A DNA stretch of 28,520 nt, taken from positions 1 through 28,520 of the forward strand of contig JAEWHG010000040.1 in the NCBI GenBank assembly GCA_023387935.1, given 5' to 3'. The translations under genes were made by a program, and so were the position numbers. Of this stretch, positions 1 to 7,863 are shown one piece after another; positions within the stretch are counted from its first letter, which is position 1, and each line of letters opens with the position of its first letter. The notes beneath the pieces were generated by a model. That model was not told the DNA's origin and ran no database searches. It saw only the letters and a program-made list of their open reading frames with translations. Origin of the DNA: Bacillota bacterium (lineage in GTDB: Bacteria > Bacillota > Clostridia > Peptostreptococcales > Natronincolaceae).

Positions 1-1378
1 CTATATCCTTAAATATAGCTTTTTCCTCCTCAAATACTCTTAAAACAGTTGGATGGACTTCAAATATAACAGCCTTACAGCTAGTATGTATGCTGATTCT
101 TCTCATTTCCTTTTCAAACTTATGTAGTAATGTATGCTCATTTAACAATCTTCCTGAGCCATCACAGCATGGGCATTTTTTTTGAAGTAAGGACTCTAAT
201 CTTTGTCTTACTTTTTTTCTTGTCATTTCAACCAAACCTAGTTCAGTCATGCCTAGAATCTTGCTTTTAGTCCGATCTTTGCTTAGAGCCTCCTCTAATA
301 CATCTAATACCTTTTGCTCATCTTTTTCATTTGACATATCTATAAAGTCTATTATTATAATTCCGCCTATGTCTCTCAGTCTCAATTGTTTTGCAATCTC
401 AACAGCTGCCTCTAAATTAGTTTTTAAAACAGTATCCTCCAAGTCAATACTGCCTACATACTTGCCAGTGTTTACATCAATAACAGTAAGAGCCTCTGTA
501 TTATCTATAACAATATAGCCCCCACTTTCTAACCATATTTTTCTATCTAGCGCTTTACTTATTTGAGATTCTAATCTAAAGTGCCCAAATATATCATTGG
601 ACTCATCAAAATATGAAATTCTATCTTTTAAAGCAGGCGAAATTAAATCAACTAGGTCTATAGCACTATTATATTCATCTTTATCATTAATAATAAATTC
701 ATCTATATTTTTACTCAATGTATCTCGAATTGTTTTATGAATTAAATCAAAATCCTTATAAATTAATCTTGGAGCATAGCCTATTTTTTTTTCTTTTTCG
801 ATTTTTTGCCACAGCTTTAATAAAAACTTTATATCTTCCTTAAAATCATCCTTACTTTTACCTTCTGCCACAGTTCTAAGTATTACGCCCATGTTAGCTG
901 GTTTTAACTCCTCAATTTCTTCTTTTAACCGCTCTCTTTCTTCAGAGCTATCTATTTTTCTGGATACACCCACATAAGTTGTGTTTGGCATTAAGACTAA
1001 ATATCTCCCTGGCAGTGTTATATTGGTAGTTACTCTGGCACCCTTACTAGCAATTGGTTCTTTAATTACTTGGACAATTATTTCTTGCCCCTGCTTTAAA
1101 ACATCTTTAATTGATATATCTTCATATTCCTTATCCTTTTTATTAAAAAAATCCTGACCAAGAGCATCTTTAACATATAGAAAACAATTTTTTTCCAATC
1201 CTACATCTACAAAGGCTGCTTGCATTCCTGGGAGCACATTAACAACTCTACCTTTATAAATATTTCCGACTATGCGCTTATTATTGCGTCTTTCTATATA
1301 TAGTTCAACTAGTTTTTGATTTTCTACCATAGCTAATCTATTTTCGCTAATACCAACATCTACCATGATTTGGTTCAT
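1..1378 (-). CDS. rng: Ribonuclease G/E family endoribonuclease, 3' end cut off by window edge
   Basis: The frame is open from an ATG at 1378 down to position 1, giving about 459 residues; the last 20-30 residues expected for RNase G lie outside the window. RNase G/E cleaves single-stranded RNA and takes part in rRNA processing and mRNA decay. The N-terminal S1-like region contains GNIYKGRVVNVLPGMQAAFV. Near residue 298 is VIDVNTGK and near 343 IIIIDFIDM, which carry the Asp/Asn/Asp residues that bind Mg2+ in RNase E. Near residue 400 is CPCCDGSG, the zinc-link cysteines. There is no long C-terminal scaffold before the edge, so this is the short RNase G type. A GGAGGTGAG ribosome site lies before the ATG, and the gene is 18 nt downstream of the TIGR03936 gene, so they are probably cotranscribed. 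In related genomes rplU, rpmA and obg commonly follow; here that would lie beyond position 1. Confidence 0.93.
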   Translation of the reverse strand, partial: MNQIMVDVGISENRLAMVENQKLVELYIERRNNKRIVGNIYKGRVVNVLPGMQAAFVDVGLEKNCFLYVKDALGQDFFNKKDKEYEDISIKDVLKQGQEIIVQVIKEPIASKGARVTTNITLPGRYLVLMPNTTYVGVSRKIDSSEERERLKEEIEELKPANMGVILRTVAEGKSKDDFKEDIKFLLKLWQKIEKEKKIGYAPRLIYKDFDLIHKTIRDTLSKNIDEFIINDKDEYNSAIDLVDLISPALKDRISYFDESNDIFGHFRLESQISKALDRKIWLESGGYIVIDNTEALTVIDVNTGKYVGSIDLEDTVLKTNLEAAVEIAKQLRLRDIGGIIIIDFIDMSNEKDEQKVLDVLEEALSKDRTKSKILGMTELGLVEMTRKKVRQRLESLLQKKCPCCDGSGRLLNEHTLLHKFEKEMRRISIHTSCKAVIFEVHPTVLRVFEEEKAIFKDI

Positions 1379-1396
1379 ATAATTAGCTCACCTCCA

Positions 1397-2146
1397 CTAC
1401 TCAATAATATCCAATCCATCTAACGGAGTAACGCATTCACCATTCTCTTCCTTAAATAAATCCAACCTATGTATTCTTAACTCTTCTAGTTCGATAGGCA
1501 TTCCTACTAATTCCTTTAATTTACTAATAACAACCTCAGGCTTTAAATTACCATTACTTCCAGCAGATAAATGCATTTTAAATATGACAATGCGATTATC
1601 TAAAGAAAATAATACAATCTCTTTAATTAATGGCCTAATGTTACTTTCTTTAAATTCTGGCTTTTTATTTTTATTATATGATTTTTTCTTTTTCTCCTTC
1701 TTTTCCTTTATTTCTATTATGGATTCGAGAGATAAAAATTCTTTCAAGCAATCTTCTATATATTCTTTTCCTAGTATATCAGTTGTTTTTATTTGAACTA
1801 AATAAGTAGAACTAGAAATAATAGACATCAAAGATTCTTCCTTATTACTAATTGCAACACTTTTTATAATTTTTAATCCTTCTGGTAATACGTTATTCAG
1901 TCTTTCTGTAACTAGATTGGCATTCAACTTCTCACTTAGTTGTATATCAATATATTCTCCATCACTAGCTACACCAACACCTAATGCAGTGGCAAATGCC
2001 ATAATAGGCCTTGGATTGAATCCTTGAGTATAATCAACAGGTATGTCTGCTCTTCTAATTGCTCTTTCAAAAACTCTTACTAAATCTAAGTGAGATATAA
2101 ATACCATGTCTGCTTTTTTATAAAATCTAGAACGTATGGTTATCAT
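1397..2146 (-). CDS. TIGR03936 family radical SAM-linked protein (DUF2344)
   Basis: The product is 249 residues. It opens with an RSRFYKKADMVFISHLDLVR segment and a RADIPVDYTQGFNPRPIMAF segment, both typical of DUF2344. This family is nearly always next to, or fused to, a TIGR03960 radical SAM protein, and its function is not established. I chose the ATG at 2146, two codons inside the longest frame, because AGGAGGT sits about 9 nt upstream of it. That ATG overlaps the stop of the upstream radical SAM gene as TAATG, which suggests translational coupling. A lysine-rich stretch near residues 150-168 looks like a flexible linker. A role in RNA or ribosome modification is often guessed because RNase G and ribosomal protein genes are neighbours, but nothing in the sequence proves it. 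Confidence 0.88.
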   Translation of the reverse strand: MITIRSRFYKKADMVFISHLDLVRVFERAIRRADIPVDYTQGFNPRPIMAFATALGVGVASDGEYIDIQLSEKLNANLVTERLNNVLPEGLKIIKSVAISNKEESLMSIISSSTYLVQIKTTDILGKEYIEDCLKEFLSLESIIEIKEKKEKKKKSYNKNKKPEFKESNIRPLIKEIVLFSLDNRIVIFKMHLSAGSNGNLKPEVVISKLKELVGMPIELEELRIHRLDLFKEENGECVTPLDGLDIIE

Positions 2147-3984
2147 TAGCATATACCTCCTGTAAATATCTGATTAACTCCACAGCCAGCGCAACTTGTC
2201 CTGCAATTCGCTGTAACCTTCTCAGCTCTAGCATTTTTGCTTTCTCTAATTAAAAACTGCTTGCTAACCCCTACATCAATATGATCCCATGGTAATACTT
2301 CGTCGTATTCCCTATGTCTATTTGCATAAAAAGCTGGATCAATTCCTGCCTTATTAAATACATCCATCCATTTATTAAAATCAAAATGTTCTATCCATCC
2401 ATCAAATTTACAGCCTTCTTCAAGTGCAATTTCCAGCACCTTAGAAAGTCTTCTATCTCCTTTAGCAAATACAGCTTCTAATAAGCTTGTTTTAGAATCA
2501 TGGTAATTAAAAGTGATATTTTTATGTTTAAGCTCTGAAACTAATAATCTCTGCTTTTCATATATCTTATCTAGTGTATCCTGAGACTCCCACTGGAAAG
2601 GTGTAAAAGGCTTCGGTACAAATGTTGAAGCACTTACAGTAACATTTAATCCCTTACCTCTTTGTTCCTTTGGCGTATTATAGTATGCATCTACTACTTT
2701 AAATGCAAGATCCTTAATCCCGAGTAAATCATCCTTGTTTTCTGTTGGTAAACCTATCATAAAGTATAGTTTTATACTGCTCCAGCCAGAATTAAATGCT
2801 TTTTCTGCAGCATTTACTAAATCCTCCTCTGTTATACCCTTATTAATAACATCTCTAAGCCTTTGACTTCCAGCTTCCGGTGCAAATGTTAAGCCAGTTT
2901 TTCTAACTTTTTGTATTTCTTCAATTAATTGAAGGGAAAAGTTGTCCAATCTCAAAGATGGCAATGAAATTCCTATTTTTTTGCTGCCATAGTCGTCAAT
3001 TAAATGTCTAGCTAACTCTTCTAGCTGTGAATAATCACTTGTACTTAAGGATGCAAGTGAAATTTCATCATACCCTGTACTAGCAACAAGGTTTTTTGTT
3101 ATTTCTTGCAATCTATCAAAAGACTTCTCGCGTACAGGTCTATATATGATTCCAGCTTGACAAAAACGGCATCCTCTAATGCATCCTCTAAAAACTTCCA
3201 TCATAATTCTATCGTGAACAATATTTAAATAAGGTACTATTATTTCTTCAGGATAAAACACTTCATCTAAATTATCAATTATTCTTTTTCGTATAGTTTT
3301 CGGTATTTCCTCAAATATCGGAACAACGGACATAATAGTTCCATCTTCATTGTAATTTACTTCATAAAGAGAAGGAACGTATACACCTTCAATTAATGCA
3401 GCTTGTTTTAGAAATTCAGTTCTGCTATAGTTTTCCTTTTTTAATCTACCATATAAATCTGTAATTTCTACAATAACTTCCTCAGCTTCACCCAATACTG
3501 CTATATCTATGAAATCAGCTATTGGCTCACAATTATATACACATGGACCACCTACAATTATAATAGGATCTTCATTTTTTCTATCCTTGCTATAAAGAGG
3601 TATCTCTGCTAATTTTAACATGTTCAATATATTTGTATAACTCAATTCATATTGCAAAGTAAATCCTACGAAGTCAAAATGTCTTATTGGCTGTCTGCTT
3701 TCTAGTGCAAACAAAGGTATATCGTTTGATATCATTGCCTCTTCCATATCAGAAGCAGGCGCAAAAACTCTTTCGCAAAAAATGTTATCCTTGCTATTTA
3801 ATAAATTATATAAAATTTGCATGCCTAAGTGACTCATTCCAACCTCATAAACATCCGGAAAACAAAAAGCAAAACGTAGCATATCTTCATTAACATTTTT
3901 ATGTACACTGTTTAGTTCGTTCCCTAAGTATCTTGCAGGTTTTTCTACCTTGTATAATAAATTTTCAATTTGTAACTTATCCAT
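2146..3984 (-). CDS. TIGR03960 family B12-binding-domain/radical SAM protein
   Basis: The product is 612 residues from the preferred start. The N-terminal part resembles a cobalamin-binding Rossmann domain (for example CFPDVYEVGMSHLGMQILYN and IIVGGPCVYNCEPIADF). The radical SAM core follows, with RGCIRGCRFCQAG near residue 280 supplying the CxxxCxxC ligands of the [4Fe-4S] cluster that cleaves SAM. The C-terminus has an extra cysteine cluster (NCRTSCAGCGVN). The substrate is unknown. The ATG at 3984 is chosen over the one at 4008 because AAGGGAG lies about 8 nt before it. The TAATG overlap with the next gene implies that the two proteins are made together. The family is conserved in Clostridia beside RNase G. 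Confidence 0.9.
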   Translation of the reverse strand: MDKLQIENLLYKVEKPARYLGNELNSVHKNVNEDMLRFAFCFPDVYEVGMSHLGMQILYNLLNSKDNIFCERVFAPASDMEEAMISNDIPLFALESRQPIRHFDFVGFTLQYELSYTNILNMLKLAEIPLYSKDRKNEDPIIIVGGPCVYNCEPIADFIDIAVLGEAEEVIVEITDLYGRLKKENYSRTEFLKQAALIEGVYVPSLYEVNYNEDGTIMSVVPIFEEIPKTIRKRIIDNLDEVFYPEEIIVPYLNIVHDRIMMEVFRGCIRGCRFCQAGIIYRPVREKSFDRLQEITKNLVASTGYDEISLASLSTSDYSQLEELARHLIDDYGSKKIGISLPSLRLDNFSLQLIEEIQKVRKTGLTFAPEAGSQRLRDVINKGITEEDLVNAAEKAFNSGWSSIKLYFMIGLPTENKDDLLGIKDLAFKVVDAYYNTPKEQRGKGLNVTVSASTFVPKPFTPFQWESQDTLDKIYEKQRLLVSELKHKNITFNYHDSKTSLLEAVFAKGDRRLSKVLEIALEEGCKFDGWIEHFDFNKWMDVFNKAGIDPAFYANRHREYDEVLPWDHIDVGVSKQFLIRESKNARAEKVTANCRTSCAGCGVNQIFTGGIC

Positions 3985-4063
3985 TATTTTTCTCCCTTCA
4001 AGGTTCATCTTAAGTTTTCACTAGTTATATCATAACATACATTGCTAGAAAATATTTATTATC

Positions 4064-4960
4064 CTAACTTCTATTTTTAGTACTATTTAATAGATATCCT
4101 AAAGTAATCGTGTTTTCATATTTAATAATAGCATCAATAACTTCACTTTCTGATAAGCTTCCTATTACTTTTCCTTTGGTATCTATCACTGTTATAATAT
4201 AATATTTTTCCAATGTTAATTCATCGAATATTTTCTTTATATCAATAAATTCCATCGCTATTATATACTTAGCTTCCATAGTTCCTTCATAGAATAAAGA
4301 TTTCTTTTTAAAAACAAGATTTCTTATAAAGAAAAAATCTACTCTTTGCTTTTCTTTTAAATTGGATATAAATATATAAATAGCGACCATACTTAGAAAA
4401 ATATATTCTTTATTATAAACTAATGATAAATAGATTCCAATACCAAATAGCAATATACATATAATATATCCAAATTCAACTACAGTATATGTAGCTTTCT
4501 TAATTCCAGCATAATATCCTATTATTCCTCTTAGAATTCTTCCTCCGTCTAAAGGAAGAATCGGTATTAGATTAAACAGCCCAATCCCTAAATTAACTGC
4601 TATAAAAAACTGAATTGTCTCGTGCATTACAATATTAAATATGGTGACTATAAAGACTGTAACAGTAACAAGTATAAAGTTGAGTGCTGGGCCAGCTAGA
4701 GCAATAAATACTTCTTGAATTGAGTTAGATTCCATCTCTCCCATTAATCTAGCTACTCCACCAAAAATAAATAGCTTGACCTCCGAAACTTTTATACCAT
4801 AGTAAATACATACAAAGCAATGTGCTAGCTCATGCGCTAATACAACTAAAATTAATATAATAACTTTGGCAAAGTAATTAAAAAACATACTGAAAACCAG
4901 TATGAAAAAAATTATATAACTAATTTTTATATTTATATTAAATATTTTAAATAAGGTCAT
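4064..4960 (-). CDS. spoIVFB: M50 family site-2 metalloprotease, SpoIVFB-like
   Basis: This 298-residue multi-pass membrane protein has the zinc motif HELAH at residues 43-47 and a second metal-binding motif, LIPILPLDGGR, with Asp138. Both are hallmarks of intramembrane M50 proteases. Hydrophobic segments cover about residues 12-45, 85-110, 115-135 and 155-200. The soluble C-terminus (about 225-290) looks like a single CBS-type domain, as in SpoIVFB. In Bacillus, SpoIVFB cuts pro-sigma-K in the mother cell membrane during sporulation. The gene directly upstream encodes a SpoIVFA-like partner, which supports this assignment. A GGAG site precedes the ATG. The substrate here is inferred, since pro-sigma-K is not in the window. 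Confidence 0.85.
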   Translation of the reverse strand: MTLFKIFNINIKISYIIFFILVFSMFFNYFAKVIILILVVLAHELAHCFVCIYYGIKVSEVKLFIFGGVARLMGEMESNSIQEVFIALAGPALNFILVTVTVFIVTIFNIVMHETIQFFIAVNLGIGLFNLIPILPLDGGRILRGIIGYYAGIKKATYTVVEFGYIICILLFGIGIYLSLVYNKEYIFLSMVAIYIFISNLKEKQRVDFFFIRNLVFKKKSLFYEGTMEAKYIIAMEFIDIKKIFDELTLEKYYIITVIDTKGKVIGSLSESEVIDAIIKYENTITLGYLLNSTKNRS

Positions 4961-4978
4961 TTTACTTTTAGCTCCATA

Positions 4979-5674
4979 TTATATTTGTTCAGTACTCAAA
5001 TTCATATATTGCATAGGATCTATCGCTTCATTCCTAAACCATATCTCCAACAAAAGCCTTTCTGATGAACTTCCTATAATCTGACCTTTTTCAACGCTTT
5101 GGTTCAAATACACACTGTTTTCACCTAAATACTTATATACGGATAATAATTCTCCCTTATGCTTAATGATAATATAGTTTCCTACAAATTTATTCGATCC
5201 CACATCAATTACAACACCGTTATCTACAGAATAAACATCTTCCCCTACATTACTTGTAAAAATTATCCCCTTGGATACATATGCTGCTTCTCCAATATTT
5301 TCATTAAAATAAGTAATTATCTCCCCCTCTACTGGAACTATAAATCTATTATCTAAATCATCTTCTATTTTTATGGCTTCTATTGCCTTCTCACCTAATG
5401 AAATAGTCTTTTTAGGCAAAGTCTTGATAGTTAAAATATAGCTTTGTATACTAGCAGTATACTCCAATTTTTCTTTAATAAGATTTAAGGCATTTTGAGA
5501 GGAGTCAAAATTGAAAAATCGCATAGCTAACACTATGAAACATAGTATGACTACAGCTATTATTCTGATAAATGTTTTTTTAATCCAATTACGATAATAT
5601 CTATTTATAATTGAAAAATTTCTTTTAGTAAGCAGCTCCTTAAAATAAGGAGTTCTTTTTTTTCGCACAATCAT
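4979..5674 (-). CDS. spoIVFA: SpoIVFA-like M23-type (degenerate) membrane protein
   Basis: The product is 231 residues. A basic N-terminus (RKKRTPYF) is followed by one membrane helix near residues 33-52. The C-terminal 110 residues have the fold pattern of an M23/LytM domain (GEDVYSVDNGVVIDVGSNKF, then YIIIKHKGELLSVYKYLG). The usual zinc ligands are missing: no HxxxD-type pair is seen at the start of the domain, and the final HxH strand reads LLLEIWF. This fits SpoIVFA, which holds and regulates SpoIVFB and is not a hydrolase. I prefer the ATG at 5674, with AAAGGAG 8 nt upstream; a GTG three codons earlier overlaps that ribosome site. It lies 18 nt from the spoIVFB-like gene, so one operon is likely. 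Confidence 0.8.
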   Translation of the reverse strand: MIVRKKRTPYFKELLTKRNFSIINRYYRNWIKKTFIRIIAVVILCFIVLAMRFFNFDSSQNALNLIKEKLEYTASIQSYILTIKTLPKKTISLGEKAIEAIKIEDDLDNRFIVPVEGEIITYFNENIGEAAYVSKGIIFTSNVGEDVYSVDNGVVIDVGSNKFVGNYIIIKHKGELLSVYKYLGENSVYLNQSVEKGQIIGSSSERLLLEIWFRNEAIDPMQYMNLSTEQI

Positions 5675-5783
5675 ATATACCACTCCTTTGCTTTTGCTTT
5701 AGTATAATATATTGATTGCACATTGGTTTTATTACTTAATGAATATCTATAATAAATAAAAAGTTAAAAAATACAATTCAATA

Positions 5784-5836
5784 ATATAATAAACAAAGAC
5801 TGTTTATTTTACTTAAACAGTCTTTGTTTATTATAT
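5784..5836 (-). terminator. Perfect 23-bp hairpin after minE
   Basis: Positions 5784-5806 are the exact reverse complement of 5814-5836, with a 7-nt loop. The structure lies 50 nt past the minE stop and before the spoIVFA-like gene. On the minus strand it is followed by a moderately U-rich stretch. It most likely ends the mre-min transcript, although the U tract is not ideal. It is unusually long and perfect for a simple terminator. Confidence 0.65.
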
Positions 5837-5885
5837 GTATAAAATTTTGCAATATATTACATAGCTATATAAGCTAAGTTTTTGC

Positions 5886-6167
5886 TTACCTGTTCCGATC
5901 CTTCATCTTCTTGATAGGGATATTAGCCACTAGGGCAGGAACGCTTGAATCGTCATAATCTCTTTTTGTCTTGGTTAGTTTTATATCTAATCCATCTTCA
6001 TCAATTTCCATATAGTCAGAGATCACTTTAATTATATCCCCCTTAACCATTTCTAAAAAATCAGGAGAACAGTTTGTTCTATCGTGTACTAAAACGAGCT
6101 TTAATCTTTCTTTCGCAACATTTTTACTCGTTGAAGATTCTTTGCTAAAAAATTTCAATAAATCCAT
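5886..6167 (-). CDS. minE: Cell division topological specificity factor MinE
   Basis: The product is 93 residues, close to the usual 85-95. The N-terminal amphipathic segment MDLLKFFSKE is the membrane-binding part. KERLKLVLVHDR is the conserved MinD-binding helix/strand, and the rest (DFLEMVKGDIIKVISDYMEID onward) is the dimerisation domain. MinE stimulates MinD ATPase and drives pole-to-pole oscillation, which keeps MinC away from midcell. I moved the start 13 codons in from the longest frame: the ATG at 6167 has GGGGGGAGG 8 nt upstream, while the ATG at 6173 is too close to that site. The gene lies 22 nt after minD and is the last gene of the cluster before the long hairpin. Confidence 0.95.
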   Translation of the reverse strand: MDLLKFFSKESSTSKNVAKERLKLVLVHDRTNCSPDFLEMVKGDIIKVISDYMEIDEDGLDIKLTKTKRDYDDSSVPALVANIPIKKMKDRNR

Positions 6168-6189
6168 GTTCATATCCTCCCCCCGAAAT

Positions 6190-6987
6190 TTATTTAGCCA
6201 ACCCAAATATTTTCTTTAATTTACTCATAAAACCTTCATCATTTTCCATACTCATAAAAGGAACTTCCTCACCAGTAATCCTTCTAGCTATATTTTTATA
6301 TGCTTGTCCAGCTAGCGAAGTATTATCCGTAACTGCAGGTTCTCCCTTATTAGTAGAAATAACAATGGCCTGATCATCAGGTATGACTCCTAATAAATCG
6401 ATGGCTAAGATATCGATCATATCATCGATATTCATCATGTCTCCTCTTTTAACCATATCTATCCTTATTCGGTTCACAATTAATAGAGGGTCTCTTAGCT
6501 CTGCAGCTTCTAGCAGTCCAATAATTCTATCAGCATCTCTTACTGCTGAAATTTCTGGTGTTGTGACAACAACAGCTCTATCTGCACCTGCAATTGCATT
6601 CTTAAAGCCTTGTTCTATTCCAGCAGGGCAATCAATTAAAACGTAATCAAAATTTTCTTTAAGCTCTAATGTGAGTTTTTGCATTTGCTCTGTACTCAGT
6701 GCATTTTTATCCTTTGTTTGAGCCGCAGGTAATAAGTGTAATCCATCATATCTTTTATCCTTTATTAAAGCTTGTTTTAATCTACAAACACCATCTACAA
6801 CATCAACAATGTCATAAACTATTCGATTTTCCAAACCCATTACCACGTCTAAATTTCTTAATCCAATATCAGCATCCACTACTACTACTTTATACCCTAA
6901 TTGGACTAATCCCGTACCTAAATTGGCTGTAGTAGTTGTTTTACCAACGCCTCCTTTTCCAGAGGTTATTACAATAACTTCACCCAT
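6190..6987 (-). CDS. minD: Septum site-determining ATPase MinD
   Basis: The 265-residue product begins MGEVIVITSGKGGVGKTTT, the deviant Walker A motif of the MinD/ParA class (GKGGVGKT), followed by VVDADIGLRNLDVVMG. YVLIDCPAGIEQGF is the Walker B region. The C-terminal MSKLKKIFGLAK is an amphipathic membrane-targeting helix, as in known MinD. It binds ATP, dimerises on the membrane, recruits MinC and is released by MinE. The start at 6987 is preferred over 7002 because MinD proteins usually begin directly before the EVIVITSGKGG strand and a G-rich site (GGGGGGAAG) lies before it. It is the middle gene of minCDE. Confidence 0.96.
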   Translation of the reverse strand: MGEVIVITSGKGGVGKTTTTANLGTGLVQLGYKVVVVDADIGLRNLDVVMGLENRIVYDIVDVVDGVCRLKQALIKDKRYDGLHLLPAAQTKDKNALSTEQMQKLTLELKENFDYVLIDCPAGIEQGFKNAIAGADRAVVVTTPEISAVRDADRIIGLLEAAELRDPLLIVNRIRIDMVKRGDMMNIDDMIDILAIDLLGVIPDDQAIVISTNKGEPAVTDNTSLAGQAYKNIARRITGEEVPFMSMENDEGFMSKLKKIFGLAK

Positions 6988-7028
6988 ACTACTTCCCCCC
7001 ATCTTATGTATCCTTTACTGATTCAATA

Positions 7029-7667
7029 TTACTTTTTATTTAAATAAGGCTCAATATAAACCATATTATCTTTTACTCTAGCTAACTCTGGAACTTTTGG
7101 TTTTTCATAATCTCCATCTGGAGCCCTTGTTATAAAATCTGCAATTCTAAGTTGTGTAGGATCTAAATAAAATGCAGCAACACATGAATCCATATTTCCA
7201 TTTGCTCCAGCATGGGCTACACCTCGCAGGCTTCCCATAACGATAATATTACCATATGCAGTTATTTGAGCACCTGGATTAACATCCCCTAAAACAACAA
7301 CATTTCCCTCATAATTAATATTTTGACCAGATCTTACAGTCCCTTGAATAAACTTTGTTGTCCCTTCAGATATGCCTAAAAAAACATCCTCCTCTGATTC
7401 AGTTATATTCAAAGCTTCTCTTTCTTCGGCGTTTAAAACATATATTTTATATTTTGTCGCCATCAATTCTCCCAGCTCGTCCTTCTCTTCGGCAGTCAAT
7501 GTATCACAATGTATATCAAAAATTTTAGCTCCCTTAAAAAAGGCTTGGGTCTTTTCAAGTTTGTTAATTAATTGATCTTTTATAATTTTAAAATCATGTT
7601 GAGGCTTAATATAAATCAAAATTCCTTTTTTAGTTCCTTTAAACTCTATTATATTTTGTTGAACCAT
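7029..7667 (-). CDS. minC: Septum site-determining protein MinC
   Basis: The product is 212 residues. The N-terminal domain (EFKGTKKGILIYIKPQHDF) is the FtsZ-inhibiting part. The C-terminal beta-helix begins near residue 110 with RSGQNINYEGNVVVLGDVNPG and contains GSLRGVAHAGANGN, the strongly conserved MinD-contact region. MinC blocks FtsZ assembly near the cell poles. The ATG at 7667 is preferred because GGAGG sits about 8 nt before it; an upstream ATG at 7688 precedes this ribosome site. It is the first of three min genes, 41 nt ahead of minD and 178 nt after the PBP2 gene, so an additional internal promoter in that gap is possible. Confidence 0.94.
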   Translation of the reverse strand: MVQQNIIEFKGTKKGILIYIKPQHDFKIIKDQLINKLEKTQAFFKGAKIFDIHCDTLTAEEKDELGELMATKYKIYVLNAEEREALNITESEEDVFLGISEGTTKFIQGTVRSGQNINYEGNVVVLGDVNPGAQITAYGNIIVMGSLRGVAHAGANGNMDSCVAAFYLDPTQLRIADFITRAPDGDYEKPKVPELARVKDNMVYIEPYLNKK

Positions 7668-7830
7668 TGGTATTACCTCCACCAACATATTGCCTATGAT
7701 AATAAGTTCTCCATAAATTAGATAATTCCTTCTTTATACATAAAAAACTTCATAAGCCTATATACCTAAATTAAAAATACAAATGTCACAAAAACTACAT
7801 ACTAAAGTTTCAGTCTTTCCAATATTACAT

Positions 7831-7863
7831 AGCAGGTTGCTCTTCTTAGGGAAGCAACCTGCT
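7831..7863 (-). terminator. Hairpin spanning the PBP2 stop codon
   Basis: The 10-nt arms 7831-7840 and 7854-7863 pair exactly, enclosing a 13-nt loop that holds the PBP2 stop codon (TAA at 7848-7846). No clear U tract follows on the minus strand, so it may be an attenuator or an mRNA-stabilising stem between mreBCD-PBP2 and minCDE instead of a full terminator. Confidence 0.45.

Noticed and set aside
4024..4036. GTTAT-ATC-ATAAC dyad before the TIGR03960 gene
   Set aside because: Five-bp arms in AT-rich DNA are expected by chance and no other signal supports it.
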